The notes beneath the pieces are model-generated. The model had not been told where the DNA came from and did no database searches. It saw only the letters and a program-made list of their open reading frames with translations. Positions 32,030 to 39,633 of a DNA stretch of 41,852 bases are shown here, piece after piece. The translations under genes were made by a program, and so were the position numbers. The stretch comes from an uncultured Pirellulaceae bacterium (GTDB taxonomy: Bacteria; Planctomycetota; Planctomycetia; Pirellulales; Pirellulaceae): positions 1 through 41,852 of the forward strand of contig CALHZT010000040.1 of the NCBI GenBank assembly GCA_938040995.1. The letters run 5' to 3'. Every line of letters begins with the position of its first letter. The first letter of the stretch is position 1.

Positions 32030-32758
32030 ATGCCCGCAAAGAAACGCCCGACCGCGCTGTACGCCCGCCGTGATACGGCATTCCTCGCGCACGTGGCCCG
32101 GTATCGAGTCGGGCTCTATCAATCGCTTTCACAGGTGCTCTTCGAGGAAGCTGGAAAGCCGATTGGTACGATCGCGTCGAAGCTCGAAAAGCGCGATCCG
32201 CCCTTGGTAAGAATTCACCACCGGGCCATCGAAGGCGGAAATAATTTCGTGAGTGTGACTAGGGATGGATGCCGAAAGCTTGGGAATGTCCCGGTGCAGC
32301 GTGGGGCGAAGCCACCGAGCGGAGCAGCATTGGATCTCGCAATTGGTGTATCGTTTTTCTGCTGTCTGACTGGTACACGACGTTACCGGCTGGAGCGCTC
32401 GCAGATGCTTGAGCTTTTCGGAGAGGATGCACCGCCCGACAACGTACCGCATATTGCAACTGACGAGGACGGCTTGCCACGGGTATATCGAGTATTTCAA
32501 CCGGCAATTGAGACATCAAAAGCAATCAAGCGAATTCGCGAATTGATTGAAGCCGCATCCAAGAATAAGGCAATTCGCCGATGGTTACTTCAGGGCGACT
32601 ACGGCTTTGCGGTACTAGCTCCGTCCGAGTCGAGCCGAAAATCGCTCGAAAAGTCGCTTGCCAAGTCAGAGATTGCGAAAGACTACTCAATCTTGCTTGG
32701 AGTGGGCCCAACGTCCGCAACGCTTAGAAACGCACTCCGAGAAAGGAAGTCAAAATAG
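32030..32758 (+). CDS. Replication-relaxation-like winged-helix protein (tentative)
   Basis: The protein has 242 residues. The first 90 residues read like a winged helix: FLAHVARYRVGLYQSLSQVLF, then KLEKRDPPLVRIHHR and VSVTRDGCRKLG. That is the layout of the replication-relaxation family found on plasmids beside TraD-like genes (helix, recognition helix, wing ending in a T..G..LG segment). The remainder is mixed alpha/beta and ends in a basic tail. It lies directly upstream of the TraD/VirD4-like gene. Another member with a clearer C-terminal domain is at 34736-35380. The assignment is moderate for the winged helix and low for function. Confidence 0.55.
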   Translation: MPAKKRPTALYARRDTAFLAHVARYRVGLYQSLSQVLFEEAGKPIGTIASKLEKRDPPLVRIHHRAIEGGNNFVSVTRDGCRKLGNVPVQRGAKPPSGAALDLAIGVSFFCCLTGTRRYRLERSQMLELFGEDAPPDNVPHIATDEDGLPRVYRVFQPAIETSKAIKRIRELIEAASKNKAIRRWLLQGDYGFAVLAPSESSRKSLEKSLAKSEIAKDYSILLGVGPTSATLRNALRERKSK

Positions 32759-32787
32759 CTGAAGATGCCATTCATTTCGGAACGGAC

Positions 32788-34167
32788 GTGGCGACTGGCG
32801 AGCCCGTCTTTGTGCCGCTTGCCACGTTCAAGCAGCACTGTCAGGTGCGTGGCATGACTGGTAGCTTGAAGAGTGTTTTTACTACATATGTGTTATCGCA
32901 AATCGTTTCCAATACTGATGCGTGTGTCTTGTTCGCTGATTTTGGTGGTGACCTTTTTACATTCAATACGCTCAAACAAATTGCTCAATCTCGAGGCAAG
33001 AAATTTCGGTTTCTTTCGACAGCCTTTACCGACGACTGGGATAGTTTTGATCCGATGAAGAGCTGTACGCCACTGTCGGAAGCAACGCTTATTCGGGCAA
33101 CCAATTACCTCGTGACTTCCTTGAGCCTCTCATTCGGTGAAGGTTTCTCCACAGGGTACTTCTCGGACATAGCTGTACTTACCATTCAAGATGCGCTTTC
33201 CCATTGCATAGACATGGGCCTCCTTTACCCTGACATAAACCAAGTATCAGAAGTTGCTGAGAAGTCGTCAAAACACTATCGAAGGAACGATGTAGCGCAG
33301 GCTACCATGGCTTTCCGGCAGTTGGCAAATTATCCGCAACTTCGAAATGCTCCCGGTAGCGAGGACCGTGCAATCTGCTTTGAGCGTGCAATCGAGAACG
33401 GAGAAGTCATCATTGGTCACCTCCCTGGCCTGCTTCAGCCGACCTCAGTCAAAATTGGAGCGCTCATGTTTTGGAGCTTGATTTTGGCAGCAATTGATCG
33501 AGCTGAGGCTGGGTTGCCGAAAAAGGATGTGTTCCTTGTCGTTGAAGAGTGTTCAGTGATTGCACGTGCACCAAGCTTTGAGAAAGCGCTTACGTTGGGC
33601 CGCAAATTTGGGGTTCGATTGGTCCTTGTTCATCAGACCAGTGAGCAACTCCGGGGTGGTGGCCATTCAGCTGACATGCGACCCATTGTGTCCGACAACA
33701 CCGCCATAAAGTTGCTCCTAACCAGCACAACGCGAGATGATGAAGACCAGCTTCGCGGTTTTTCCGAAGACATTGAGCGACTTCGCGACGGCGGAAAAAG
33801 CTATTCAGGTCTAAATGCTTCAACACAAATTCGCGGGGTATATGAACCCCGGCTCGAAAGGAACGAAATCCTCCACACGTCCGCAATCACCGGTGAAGGT
33901 TTTCTCGTTTACCGGGCAGGCGATAAGCATCGTGAACCCATCCGCATCAAGTTCGATCCCATTTACTTTCACGAGTTCTTCACTCCCGAGGCTCATGCAG
34001 CCCTGAGCTCAATTCCGTTGCCAAAACGCGAAGCACCTCCCGAACCAGTTCCGCGGCAAAGCGACTTGAACGGAAAAGGTGATATCTCGCCCGAGCGACG
34101 TGCACGGCACGCACAAATACGCGCCGTCATCGAGGAATGCAAGAAGGAAGAACGCTGGGCCGACTAA
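32788..34167 (+). CDS. TraD/VirD4-like coupling ATPase with altered P-loop
   Basis: The protein has 459 residues from a GTG at 32788. The frame is open upstream and the preceding codons (AEDAIHFGTD) resemble the usual start of such proteins, so the true start may be earlier at a non-standard codon. The P-loop reads GMTGSLKS (22-29), with Leu where the invariant Gly of GxxxxGK[ST] should be. A Walker B-like VFLVVEEC is at about 248-255, and a coupling-protein-type QTSEQL at about 283-288 follows the KFGVRLVLVHQ strand. The family moves DNA during conjugation. There is no N-terminal membrane helix, so this would be a soluble coupling or packaging-type ATPase. No relaxase is adjacent. Confidence 0.75.
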   Translation: MATGEPVFVPLATFKQHCQVRGMTGSLKSVFTTYVLSQIVSNTDACVLFADFGGDLFTFNTLKQIAQSRGKKFRFLSTAFTDDWDSFDPMKSCTPLSEATLIRATNYLVTSLSLSFGEGFSTGYFSDIAVLTIQDALSHCIDMGLLYPDINQVSEVAEKSSKHYRRNDVAQATMAFRQLANYPQLRNAPGSEDRAICFERAIENGEVIIGHLPGLLQPTSVKIGALMFWSLILAAIDRAEAGLPKKDVFLVVEECSVIARAPSFEKALTLGRKFGVRLVLVHQTSEQLRGGGHSADMRPIVSDNTAIKLLLTSTTRDDEDQLRGFSEDIERLRDGGKSYSGLNASTQIRGVYEPRLERNEILHTSAITGEGFLVYRAGDKHREPIRIKFDPIYFHEFFTPEAHAALSSIPLPKREAPPEPVPRQSDLNGKGDISPERRARHAQIRAVIEECKKEERWAD

Positions 34168-34230
34168 AAGTGTCACGAATTCCCGTTTTGGTTGCAGGTT
34201 ACTTCACGAGTTTTGCGTTCGAGCGCGGCC

Positions 34231-34452
34231 ATGATTCTTGAGAATTGGTATCACGTTTGCCACCACTGCAACGCTAAATGGTACTCGCTGGAGCAGAACT
34301 CGCGGTGCCCACGTTGCAACGAAACTAGTCGCTCCAACGAACCGCTACAGCCCCCATGGACCACTAACAATGAACCAAACACCAGAATTGGCAGACTTCA
34401 TATTCGAGTTTCTCGAATTGTCTCTCGGAGAATCCGAAGAAAGTTTGCGTAA
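34231..34452 (+). CDS. Zinc-ribbon miniprotein
   Basis: The 73-residue open frame starts at the ATG at 34231. A zinc ribbon is plain: CHHCNAKWYSLEQNSRCPRC at about 10-29 (CxxC...CxxC). The C-terminal third is very basic (RVSRIVSRRIRRKF) and overlaps the start of the next gene in another frame from 34370, so the natural protein might end earlier in related elements. It lies shortly after the TraD-like gene. The function is unknown. Confidence 0.6.
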   Translation: MILENWYHVCHHCNAKWYSLEQNSRCPRCNETSRSNEPLQPPWTTNNEPNTRIGRLHIRVSRIVSRRIRRKFA

Positions 34453-34558
34453 AGAAGCGGCCAAACTAGATGCGACTTACGAGCAGTTTCTTGCAATGAG
34501 CCTCGCTCAGCTTATCGCCGAGCGTTACACGCTCACGCCGAAGTACGAGACGAATTGA
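34370..34558 (+). CDS. Small acidic helical protein
   Basis: The 62-residue protein starts at the ATG at 34370, inside the end of the zinc-ribbon frame. It is acidic and helical, with LADFIFEFLELSLGESEESL and KLDATYEQFLAMSLAQLIAERY. It has the look of a small regulatory or anti-type protein of a mobile element. No family is recognised. The overlap with the preceding gene suggests translational coupling. Confidence 0.55.
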   Translation: MNQTPELADFIFEFLELSLGESEESLRKEAAKLDATYEQFLAMSLAQLIAERYTLTPKYETN

Positions 34559-34735
34559 CTCCGACCAAGAACGGTCAATCGTCTGACTCTCTAAGTAAAT
34601 GCAATCCGTTGGCGTCACGCTGATTCGACTTCTCTTTGGGGAGGCAAAGGTCACGCAGTGTTCTTGCTTTCTCAACGAGGTAAGTCCGCGCCACGCTGCG
34701 CGTTAGCTAAATCAATTCTTCATATCGGAAAACAG

Positions 34736-35380
34736 ATGACAAAACGAATGACACTTAGCGAGAGAGACGTGGATTCTCTTGCGGTACTGACAGGAAAGGT
34801 TGGAAAGCTCACGCTCGATCAGTACGCGTCGACATGGTTCGGAGAGCTCAAGCATCCCAGACAGTCGGCTGCGAATAAGCTCCGGCAGTTTCGAGAACAC
34901 GATTTAGTCTCGACCGTTACAGCAACAATCCATCCCACACTCTCACTTGCGGGCCCAGTATTCACATGGGCACCCGGCGTCGATGCACCAAACGCGGAAC
35001 GGCTCTCGTGGATCTTGCGAAGTCGCTGGACCAAGCCGCCAAAGCGAACAACGGTGATTGTTCCAACGAGAAAGGCTGCTGGCCTCGTCGGTGGCAACGC
35101 GGTTCATCCACCGCGTTCGAGAGCTCTGCTTCATGACATCCACGTCTCAGCTATCTATTTGCTCATGCGGGAACGGAATCGAAACATCGCAGACGGCTGG
35201 CTCCACGAATCAACACTTTACGGAAATGGCTTTGGAAAGAACGGTCTGCCGCTCCCCGACGCAGTTATCGACTTGGATCAACCAACATTCATCGACTTTG
35301 GTGGCAGTTATTCAGCGGCGAAGGTACGAAAGCTACATCGCGGATATGCAGCGCAAGGCATGGCATATCAGCTTTGGTAG
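34736..35380 (+). CDS. Replication-relaxation family-like protein
   Basis: The 214-residue protein starts at the ATG at 34736. The N-terminal winged helix (about 5-60) contains LSERDVDSLAVLTGKVGKLTLDQYASTWF and NKLRQFREHDLVS. The C-terminal half contains LPDAVIDLDQPTFIDFGGSYSAAKVRKLHRGY, very like the nuclease-fold-type ending PDxxI...FIExD..... of the replication-relaxation family. Such genes accompany plasmid replication or transfer modules. It is the second of this type, on the far side of the TraD-like gene. The frame opens upstream at 34658, but the extra residues look non-coding. Confidence 0.65.
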   Translation: MTKRMTLSERDVDSLAVLTGKVGKLTLDQYASTWFGELKHPRQSAANKLRQFREHDLVSTVTATIHPTLSLAGPVFTWAPGVDAPNAERLSWILRSRWTKPPKRTTVIVPTRKAAGLVGGNAVHPPRSRALLHDIHVSAIYLLMRERNRNIADGWLHESTLYGNGFGKNGLPLPDAVIDLDQPTFIDFGGSYSAAKVRKLHRGYAAQGMAYQLW

Positions 35381-35497
35381 ATGGCACGAGATCTTTTGCC
35401 GCCTCCACAAACCAGAGGAGTATACGAACCATTTGAGTCTGCAATCACACGGCAATTCTGCCAATGAGAGCGGGTTCATTTTTTATGGAGAAAGAAA

Positions 35498-35902
35498 ATG
35501 GAAAAGCATGACGCTAACACTTCAACGATCGCGAGTCCCGAAATGATTGTTACCTATTCGAGGGAGCAAGCGATTCTTGACGGTGTTCTAGTTGACGTAA
35601 CGGAAACCGCGTTTGAAGCAGGGCTCAAGTACCCGACGGCAGTCACTGCGGCTGTCTGGAACACTTTTGTCGCTGTACCGGAAGATGCGGATTGGCAAGA
35701 TGAGGAAGGAAGGCTTTGGGATATTCTTTGGATGCTTCGAACGAAGATTCTCAGTACTCATGGTCACGCTTCTGAATTGGAGTTCTCAGTTGTTGTTCAG
35801 AATTCCAAGTTCAACCCCAAGATGATCACCTTAAAGGCAGTCTGCGGTCCAAACGACGATGGCAGTCCTGCGATCACGGTGATGCTTCCAAACGAAGACT
35901 AG
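35498..35902 (+). CDS. DUF6573 family protein
   Basis: The protein has 134 residues. The pattern YSREQAILDGVLVDVTE, PTAVTAAVW, GRLWDILWMLR, LKAVCGPNDDGSPAITVMLPNED fits the small DUF6573 family that is widespread on conjugative plasmids and integrative elements, as I remember it. The biochemical role is not established. A purine-rich leader (GGAGAAAG) precedes the ATG. The gene follows the replication-relaxation-like gene on the same strand and is followed by a one-TM peptide gene. Confidence 0.75.
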   Translation: MEKHDANTSTIASPEMIVTYSREQAILDGVLVDVTETAFEAGLKYPTAVTAAVWNTFVAVPEDADWQDEEGRLWDILWMLRTKILSTHGHASELEFSVVVQNSKFNPKMITLKAVCGPNDDGSPAITVMLPNED

Positions 35903-35978
35903 TCTGTTTTGCGGTCTGCCTTGTTTGCAAGTGCGCTTCGCAAACATGCGTGAACCGATTTTCTATTCACGGAGGACT

Positions 35979-36131
35979 ATGAAAAACAACCAAAGGACTG
36001 AACACCAAGAGCAACCTTTTTGGCACCCAACTGTTGGCTTCAAACGATGGTTCCGATCACAGCTCATTGCACTAGGCACTGTAGCGGTACTATTCGGTCT
36101 CATTCGGCTGTTAACGACTTGGAACAACTAA
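35979..36131 (+). CDS. Single-TM small membrane protein
   Basis: The 50-residue protein has a perfect GGAGG five bases... before its ATG at 35979. A polar N-terminus with QPFWHPTVGFKRWFRSQ precedes one membrane helix (LIALGTVAVLFGLIRLL). The positive charges before the helix suggest an N-in topology. It lies just upstream of the three tandem paralogues and may serve them. No family is recognised. Confidence 0.65.
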   Translation: MKNNQRTEHQEQPFWHPTVGFKRWFRSQLIALGTVAVLFGLIRLLTTWNN

Positions 36132-36216
36132 GAACGCTCCGGCACCAAGGTCCTTGCATCTCAACAACTGAGATCATTGACCTTGTGCCATTTTTCTCAA
36201 CATCCGGATTCTGACC

Positions 36217-37044
36217 ATGAAAAGCAACTCGCGTGCTGACTTGCATTTATCCTTTCCCGACAACAGAGTTTTTACCAGAAGTAACCCGGCAACTGCGGCT
36301 GTCCTTACCGTGATTTTCGTTTTCTTTTCTACTGACAAGGAGCCATCATTGCTACCAGGAAGAATCGAAATTGGAGAATTCACTCTTTCCCCAAGTGGCG
36401 CTGTTTCGTTTGCTGGAATGAATGTAAACGGGCCAGTCGAAGTTGAGCAGGCTGGCACTGAGTTCGCCTATTCGCCCGCAAAGCAGACGCTCACCATACA
36501 CTCTGAATCAAAGATTCCCTCGTGTGAATTTTCATACAAAGACTATTCGTGGTACTGCGCCCCACCCCAGACAACTGTCGATTCGGTTAACCAGTTTGTT
36601 CCTTCACCTTGGCTAATCGACTCAGCGGATCAGTTCGGATGGACCCCGGTCGGTTCTGCGTTTGAGCTTGGGCAGGCCCCCAATCAACTACCCAACGTGG
36701 CGCCATTCCATGAGTTTGGTCCCGTCCGCCTAAGCCGAAGCGGGTGTGTCACTGTCGGTCCTCATCTGTTTGGCAAACGCGAAACCTTCGATGAGATTCA
36801 GAAAGACGGCTTTCTCGTCCGTCGCTCTGCAAACAAGAGCGCTCTTCAACCGGGAAAAAAACTTCTCCAGATTGCAGACATGAAGACAGGCGAGAACAAG
36901 ATTCTCTTCTTTCGATCTGGAAAGTGGTTCGAAGTAGTCATTGAGCGCTATTCCGCACATTCGTTAACGCGGTATCGCATCAGACGACCGCTTTGCATTT
37001 CGCTCTCCATTCTGTTTGCTTGGGTTGCGTTTGCATTTCGTTAG
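36217..37044 (+). CDS. Tandem paralogue A of an unrecognised family, two TM segments
   Basis: The 275-residue protein has hydrophobic segments near 25-37 (ATAAVLTVIFVFF) and at the C-terminus (ISLSILFAWVAFAF), with a soluble domain between. That domain shares ordered blocks with the next two genes: IPSCEFSYKDYSWYCAPP (about 100-117), VPSPWLIDSADQFG, FDEIQKDG and LLQIADMKTGENKILFF. A PGRIEIGEFTLSPSGAVSF block matches the start of the soluble domains of the others (FPIG/FPVG...L..dGt). Mostly beta structure is likely. The function is unknown; I recognise no named domain. The ATG has no obvious ribosome-binding site. Confidence 0.78.
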   Translation: MKSNSRADLHLSFPDNRVFTRSNPATAAVLTVIFVFFSTDKEPSLLPGRIEIGEFTLSPSGAVSFAGMNVNGPVEVEQAGTEFAYSPAKQTLTIHSESKIPSCEFSYKDYSWYCAPPQTTVDSVNQFVPSPWLIDSADQFGWTPVGSAFELGQAPNQLPNVAPFHEFGPVRLSRSGCVTVGPHLFGKRETFDEIQKDGFLVRRSANKSALQPGKKLLQIADMKTGENKILFFRSGKWFEVVIERYSAHSLTRYRIRRPLCISLSILFAWVAFAFR

Positions 37045-37115
37045 ATGATGTCACGGGCACTCGTCTTGTAGATGAACAACAACAGTCGGTTTTCACCTAA
37101 CTCAGATAACAACCC

Positions 37116-37808
37116 ATGACCATACAAACGCGAATACCTGCCAATTTCCCGATCGGACCTAATAGGAAGATCGTCTTAAAAGAAGACGGAACAGCTCTCC
37201 TCCATCGAAGAGAACTGCGACACGACATTTCATTTGAGCACGAACGAGCCACATACTACTACTGGCATGGCATTAAGCTTTTGATGATACGCGCTTCAGC
37301 CAAGTCCAACATTCCATCTGCCAACTTCTTCTACGATTCGTATTGCTGGGTCGGTGAATGCCCCGACCAACGCGCTCTTATAAACCCTGTCGAGGAAACG
37401 CCATGGCCAAGTGACTGGGCAAGCCAATTCGACCTTGAGCTATCTCTCGAAAGCTTCCCTCACGAAAGGCAAAAGGACCAGCACATTGGCTCCGTCACGC
37501 TCCGAGCGGATGGCTTCGTTATTGCTGGCGATCAAGTTCGATCAACGCTGGCGCCGTTTGATGCAATCGACTGCGACGAAGTCAGTTGTCGAGCCCGAGC
37601 GATTTCGCCTGAACGCAAAGGGACGGTACCGATGGTCGAAATCTATGACAAAAGGTCCGGAGAAGTATTTCTATATCGAAGAGATTTCGATGACCAGTGG
37701 AGGCAGTATTTCGTAGTCGGCTACCGGCGAAAGATTCGGCCTGCCACGTGGCTGGGCTACTTCACACGCCGCTTTCGATTAGCGTCATTCAGCCTTCTGC
37801 CTCGTTAG
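37116..37808 (+). CDS. Tandem paralogue B of the same family
   Basis: The 230-residue protein begins directly with the soluble domain (ANFPIGPNRKIVLKEDGTALLH), without the N-terminal hydrophobic segment of paralogue A. Shared blocks are NIPSANFFYDSYCWVGECP, EETPWPSDWASQFDLE, LRADGFVIAGDQV, APFDAIDCDEVSCRA and MVEIYDKRSGEVFLYRRD. The C-terminus (GYFTRRFRLASFSLLP) is amphipathic rather than a clear TM helix. It lies 71 bases after paralogue A and is closer in sequence to paralogue C. The function is unknown. Confidence 0.78.
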   Translation: MTIQTRIPANFPIGPNRKIVLKEDGTALLHRRELRHDISFEHERATYYYWHGIKLLMIRASAKSNIPSANFFYDSYCWVGECPDQRALINPVEETPWPSDWASQFDLELSLESFPHERQKDQHIGSVTLRADGFVIAGDQVRSTLAPFDAIDCDEVSCRARAISPERKGTVPMVEIYDKRSGEVFLYRRDFDDQWRQYFVVGYRRKIRPATWLGYFTRRFRLASFSLLPR

Positions 37809-37856
37809 GAGACGGAATCTCGCTCGATTCTTTTTCAACCGATTGGAGGTCTAACT

Positions 37857-38588
37857 TTGCAATCATCACTACAACAGGCAACGCAAATTCCCGTGGACTT
37901 TCCGGTGGGAATCGAATCCAGATTGGTCTTGCGTAACAACGGGACAGTATATTTGAACGACGATAAGCTAACCGCTGATGCGACGCTCGACCTTGAAGGA
38001 ATTACGGTCGAATACTCACTCAAGGAAAGAACGGTAAGGGTACGGGCTGCTGCTGAATCCGGCATTCCTTCTACGGACTTTTTCTACGCCAATGATTTCT
38101 GGTGGGGCCAGCCGCCCTCCGAGGCATGTAGTTTTGAAAACGCACTTGTGCCTACTCCCTGGATCGTTGATTTTGCCAAACAATTCGGATTGGTTGCACA
38201 CATGGAAGGATTTTTCCATCCAGCAAATAGCGTCCTCAAAGTTGGGCCCATCACTATGAGCAATTCAGACACGGTTCTCATTGGACCAAAAACTTGCAGT
38301 TCGACTGGCGTCTTCGATGAAATCGAGTACGCGAATGTTATTTGCCGGGCTAACGACGAGATGTCCGAAGGTTATGCCACAATGCTCGAAATTCTCGATA
38401 AGCAGACTGGAGAAAATCACTTCTACCGACATGACTTGGAAGGCTATTGGTTTCAGTTTGGCATTACTGAATTTGATATCCCACTTACTTGGTGGACCAC
38501 GCTGGTTGGGAATACAATTCTCTTTTTTTGTTGGTTCTTCCGTTGCTATTGTTTTTCTACTGGGCAAGTTGACTTCCGATCGGAATAG
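37857..38588 (+). CDS. Tandem paralogue C of the same family, C-terminal TM
   Basis: The 243-residue protein starts at the TTG at 37857, supported by GGAGG at 37845-37849; no ATG fits. Shared blocks are VDFPVGIESRLVLRNNGTVYL, GIPSTDFFYANDFWWGQPP, LVPTPWIVDFAKQFGLV, GVFDEIEYANVICRA and MLEILDKQTGENHFYRHD. A hydrophobic C-terminal helix (LVGNTILFFCWFFRCYCF) anchors it. The three genes form a same-strand array with short gaps. They may assemble into a membrane-linked heteromer, but this is inference from duplication alone. Confidence 0.78.
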   Translation: MQSSLQQATQIPVDFPVGIESRLVLRNNGTVYLNDDKLTADATLDLEGITVEYSLKERTVRVRAAAESGIPSTDFFYANDFWWGQPPSEACSFENALVPTPWIVDFAKQFGLVAHMEGFFHPANSVLKVGPITMSNSDTVLIGPKTCSSTGVFDEIEYANVICRANDEMSEGYATMLEILDKQTGENHFYRHDLEGYWFQFGITEFDIPLTWWTTLVGNTILFFCWFFRCYCFSTGQVDFRSE

Positions 38589-38605
38589 ATGCTAATTACG
38601 AAGAC

Positions 38606-38902
38606 GTGAGCTCCCCAACGCGAATTGACTACAAGCAGGCTCGGGAAAAAGTCTCCATGGCGCTCGTCTTGGAACTGCTCAGCTTCGAGCCAAATGGCAG
38701 ATCTGGCGATCAGCTTCGGGGAAAGTGCCCGATTCACAAATCGGACAATTTGAAGAGTCGAAGTTTCTCAGTCAACCTATCGAAACACGCCTTCCAGTGC
38801 TTTGGCTGTGGTAAACGTGGCAATCAGCTGGACCTGTATCGTCTTACGACCAGGCAATCGCTCTATGACGCGACCAAAGAACTTTTGGAGAGATTTGCCT
38901 AA
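38606..38902 (+). CDS. Stand-alone CHC2 (DnaG-type primase) zinc-finger protein
   Basis: The 98-residue protein begins at a GTG at 38606. It has the DnaG zinc-binding pattern CPIHKSD...SRSFSVNLSKHAFQCFGCGKRGNQLDL, with ligands C-x2-H and C-x2-C. In DnaG this domain reads template DNA and is followed by a TOPRIM catalytic domain; here no TOPRIM follows, and the next gene is unrelated. Stand-alone CHC2 proteins occur on plasmid-like elements, and a role in element replication is likely but unproven. The preceding gene ends 17 bases upstream. Confidence 0.85.
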   Translation: MSSPTRIDYKQAREKVSMALVLELLSFEPNGRSGDQLRGKCPIHKSDNLKSRSFSVNLSKHAFQCFGCGKRGNQLDLYRLTTRQSLYDATKELLERFA

Positions 38903-38929
38903 GAATTGAATTCGTGCGAACTTGAGTTC

Positions 38930-39175
38930 ATGGAAGTCTATCTAAAATTCCCAATCAGAGACGTAGCTGGCACAAGTGCTGATGCGATTGAATTCAAGTA
39001 CAAGGTGATTGACGCAATTGAAAATACAGGAATAGGACAGGTCACTGGGAGTGGTATGGGCTTTGGTGAAATCGACATTGATGTAGAAATGGCAGATTCG
39101 ACGGATGGCATTTCCCGCCTTCGTGCTTTAATGAAAGCACTTCAAATCGAAAGCGTCGAAATCCGAGACTCATAG
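38930..39175 (+). CDS. Small hypothetical protein
   Basis: The protein has 81 residues from the ATG at 38930; the frame is open from a TTG at 38906. It has an alpha/beta pattern: VYLKFPI strand, helix ADAIEFKYKVIDAIENTG, a Gly-rich GQVTGSGMGFGEIDIDVEM strand pair, helix GISRLRALMKAL, strand SVEIRDS. It resembles a ferredoxin-like fold often seen in immunity or small enzyme-associated proteins. No family is recognised. It lies 27 bases after the CHC2 gene, and its 3' end overlaps a convergent open frame by 34 bases. Confidence 0.65.
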   Translation: MEVYLKFPIRDVAGTSADAIEFKYKVIDAIENTGIGQVTGSGMGFGEIDIDVEMADSTDGISRLRALMKALQIESVEIRDS

Positions 39176-39396
39176 GTGGCAAGGAATCTTCGTAGTGAGA
39201 ATGCAACTTGTGATTCCAAGTCGAGATCTCTTGATGCCCCATTTTCGATCCATAAGAGACGTGCATCAAGAAAAGCACCCGGTGCAGGCTCAACGATGCT
39301 TGCAAGAAACCTCGGGGATGAATGGTGCTCAACTAGCCAACTGCGTTCCCCTACTTGCTTGCACGTGAAATTCGGAATTACCTGCAATTCGCTCAT
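39142..39396 (-). CDS. Possible small protein, convergent overlap
   Basis: The 84-residue frame on the minus strand has a protein-like composition (GERSWLVEHHSSPRFLAS, PGAFLDARLLWIENG, ESQVAFSLRRFLATYESRI), whereas the opposite-strand frame over the same bases is Ser/Arg-rich and shadow-like. It overlaps the convergent 38930 gene by 34 bases. No family is recognised. From 39397 to 39633 I see no supported gene. Confidence 0.45.
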   Translation of the reverse strand: MSELQVIPNFTCKQVGERSWLVEHHSSPRFLASIVEPAPGAFLDARLLWIENGASRDLDLESQVAFSLRRFLATYESRISTLSI

Positions 39397-39633
39397 GCCT
39401 TAACTATGGCATATGAGAGCCACTCATTGCAATCTTCCTAACCGATGTGCTCATCCGGTCAAGAGTGACAGCCTTCCTGAAAAGGTCGCAAAGACTGGTA
39501 CGCCTTGGCTGGCTAGCCAATAGAGAAGAGGAACCCGTGGACAGAAAATTTCGCTACGTGAACGTTGGCGATGTGCATGAATTTATACACAGAATTTGAA
39601 TCGACGAAGCTGGTTTTGAACCCAGACGGTCTG

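Larger units (their letters stand above)
23751..39396. mobile_element. Putative plasmid-like integrative element at tRNA-Leu (right end unresolved)
   Basis: The start is defined by the tRNA 3' end plus the adjacent tyrosine recombinase and excisionase-like genes. Plasmid or conjugation-type genes follow: ParB-like, replication-relaxation-like (two), TraD/VirD4-like, DUF6573 and CHC2. Decayed HTH gene fragments and lower GC than the left part of the window support acquisition. The end given is simply the last element-like gene. I searched by eye for a second copy of the tRNA 3' sequence (TTCTCGCCCGCA) and found none, so the true right end may lie beyond the window. There is no relaxase or mating-pore gene in view, so it is mobilisable at most on present evidence. 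Confidence 0.6.

Noticed and set aside
36465-36490. TTCGCCCGCAAA as a second copy of the tRNA-Leu 3' end (attR)
   Set aside because: The match is about 8 bases and lies inside the reading frame of paralogue A; it does not extend into the T-arm sequence.
39413-39523. 36-codon plus-strand frame starting MRATHCNLP
   Set aside because: It is short, with no ribosome-binding site and another open frame over the same bases; composition alone is not enough.
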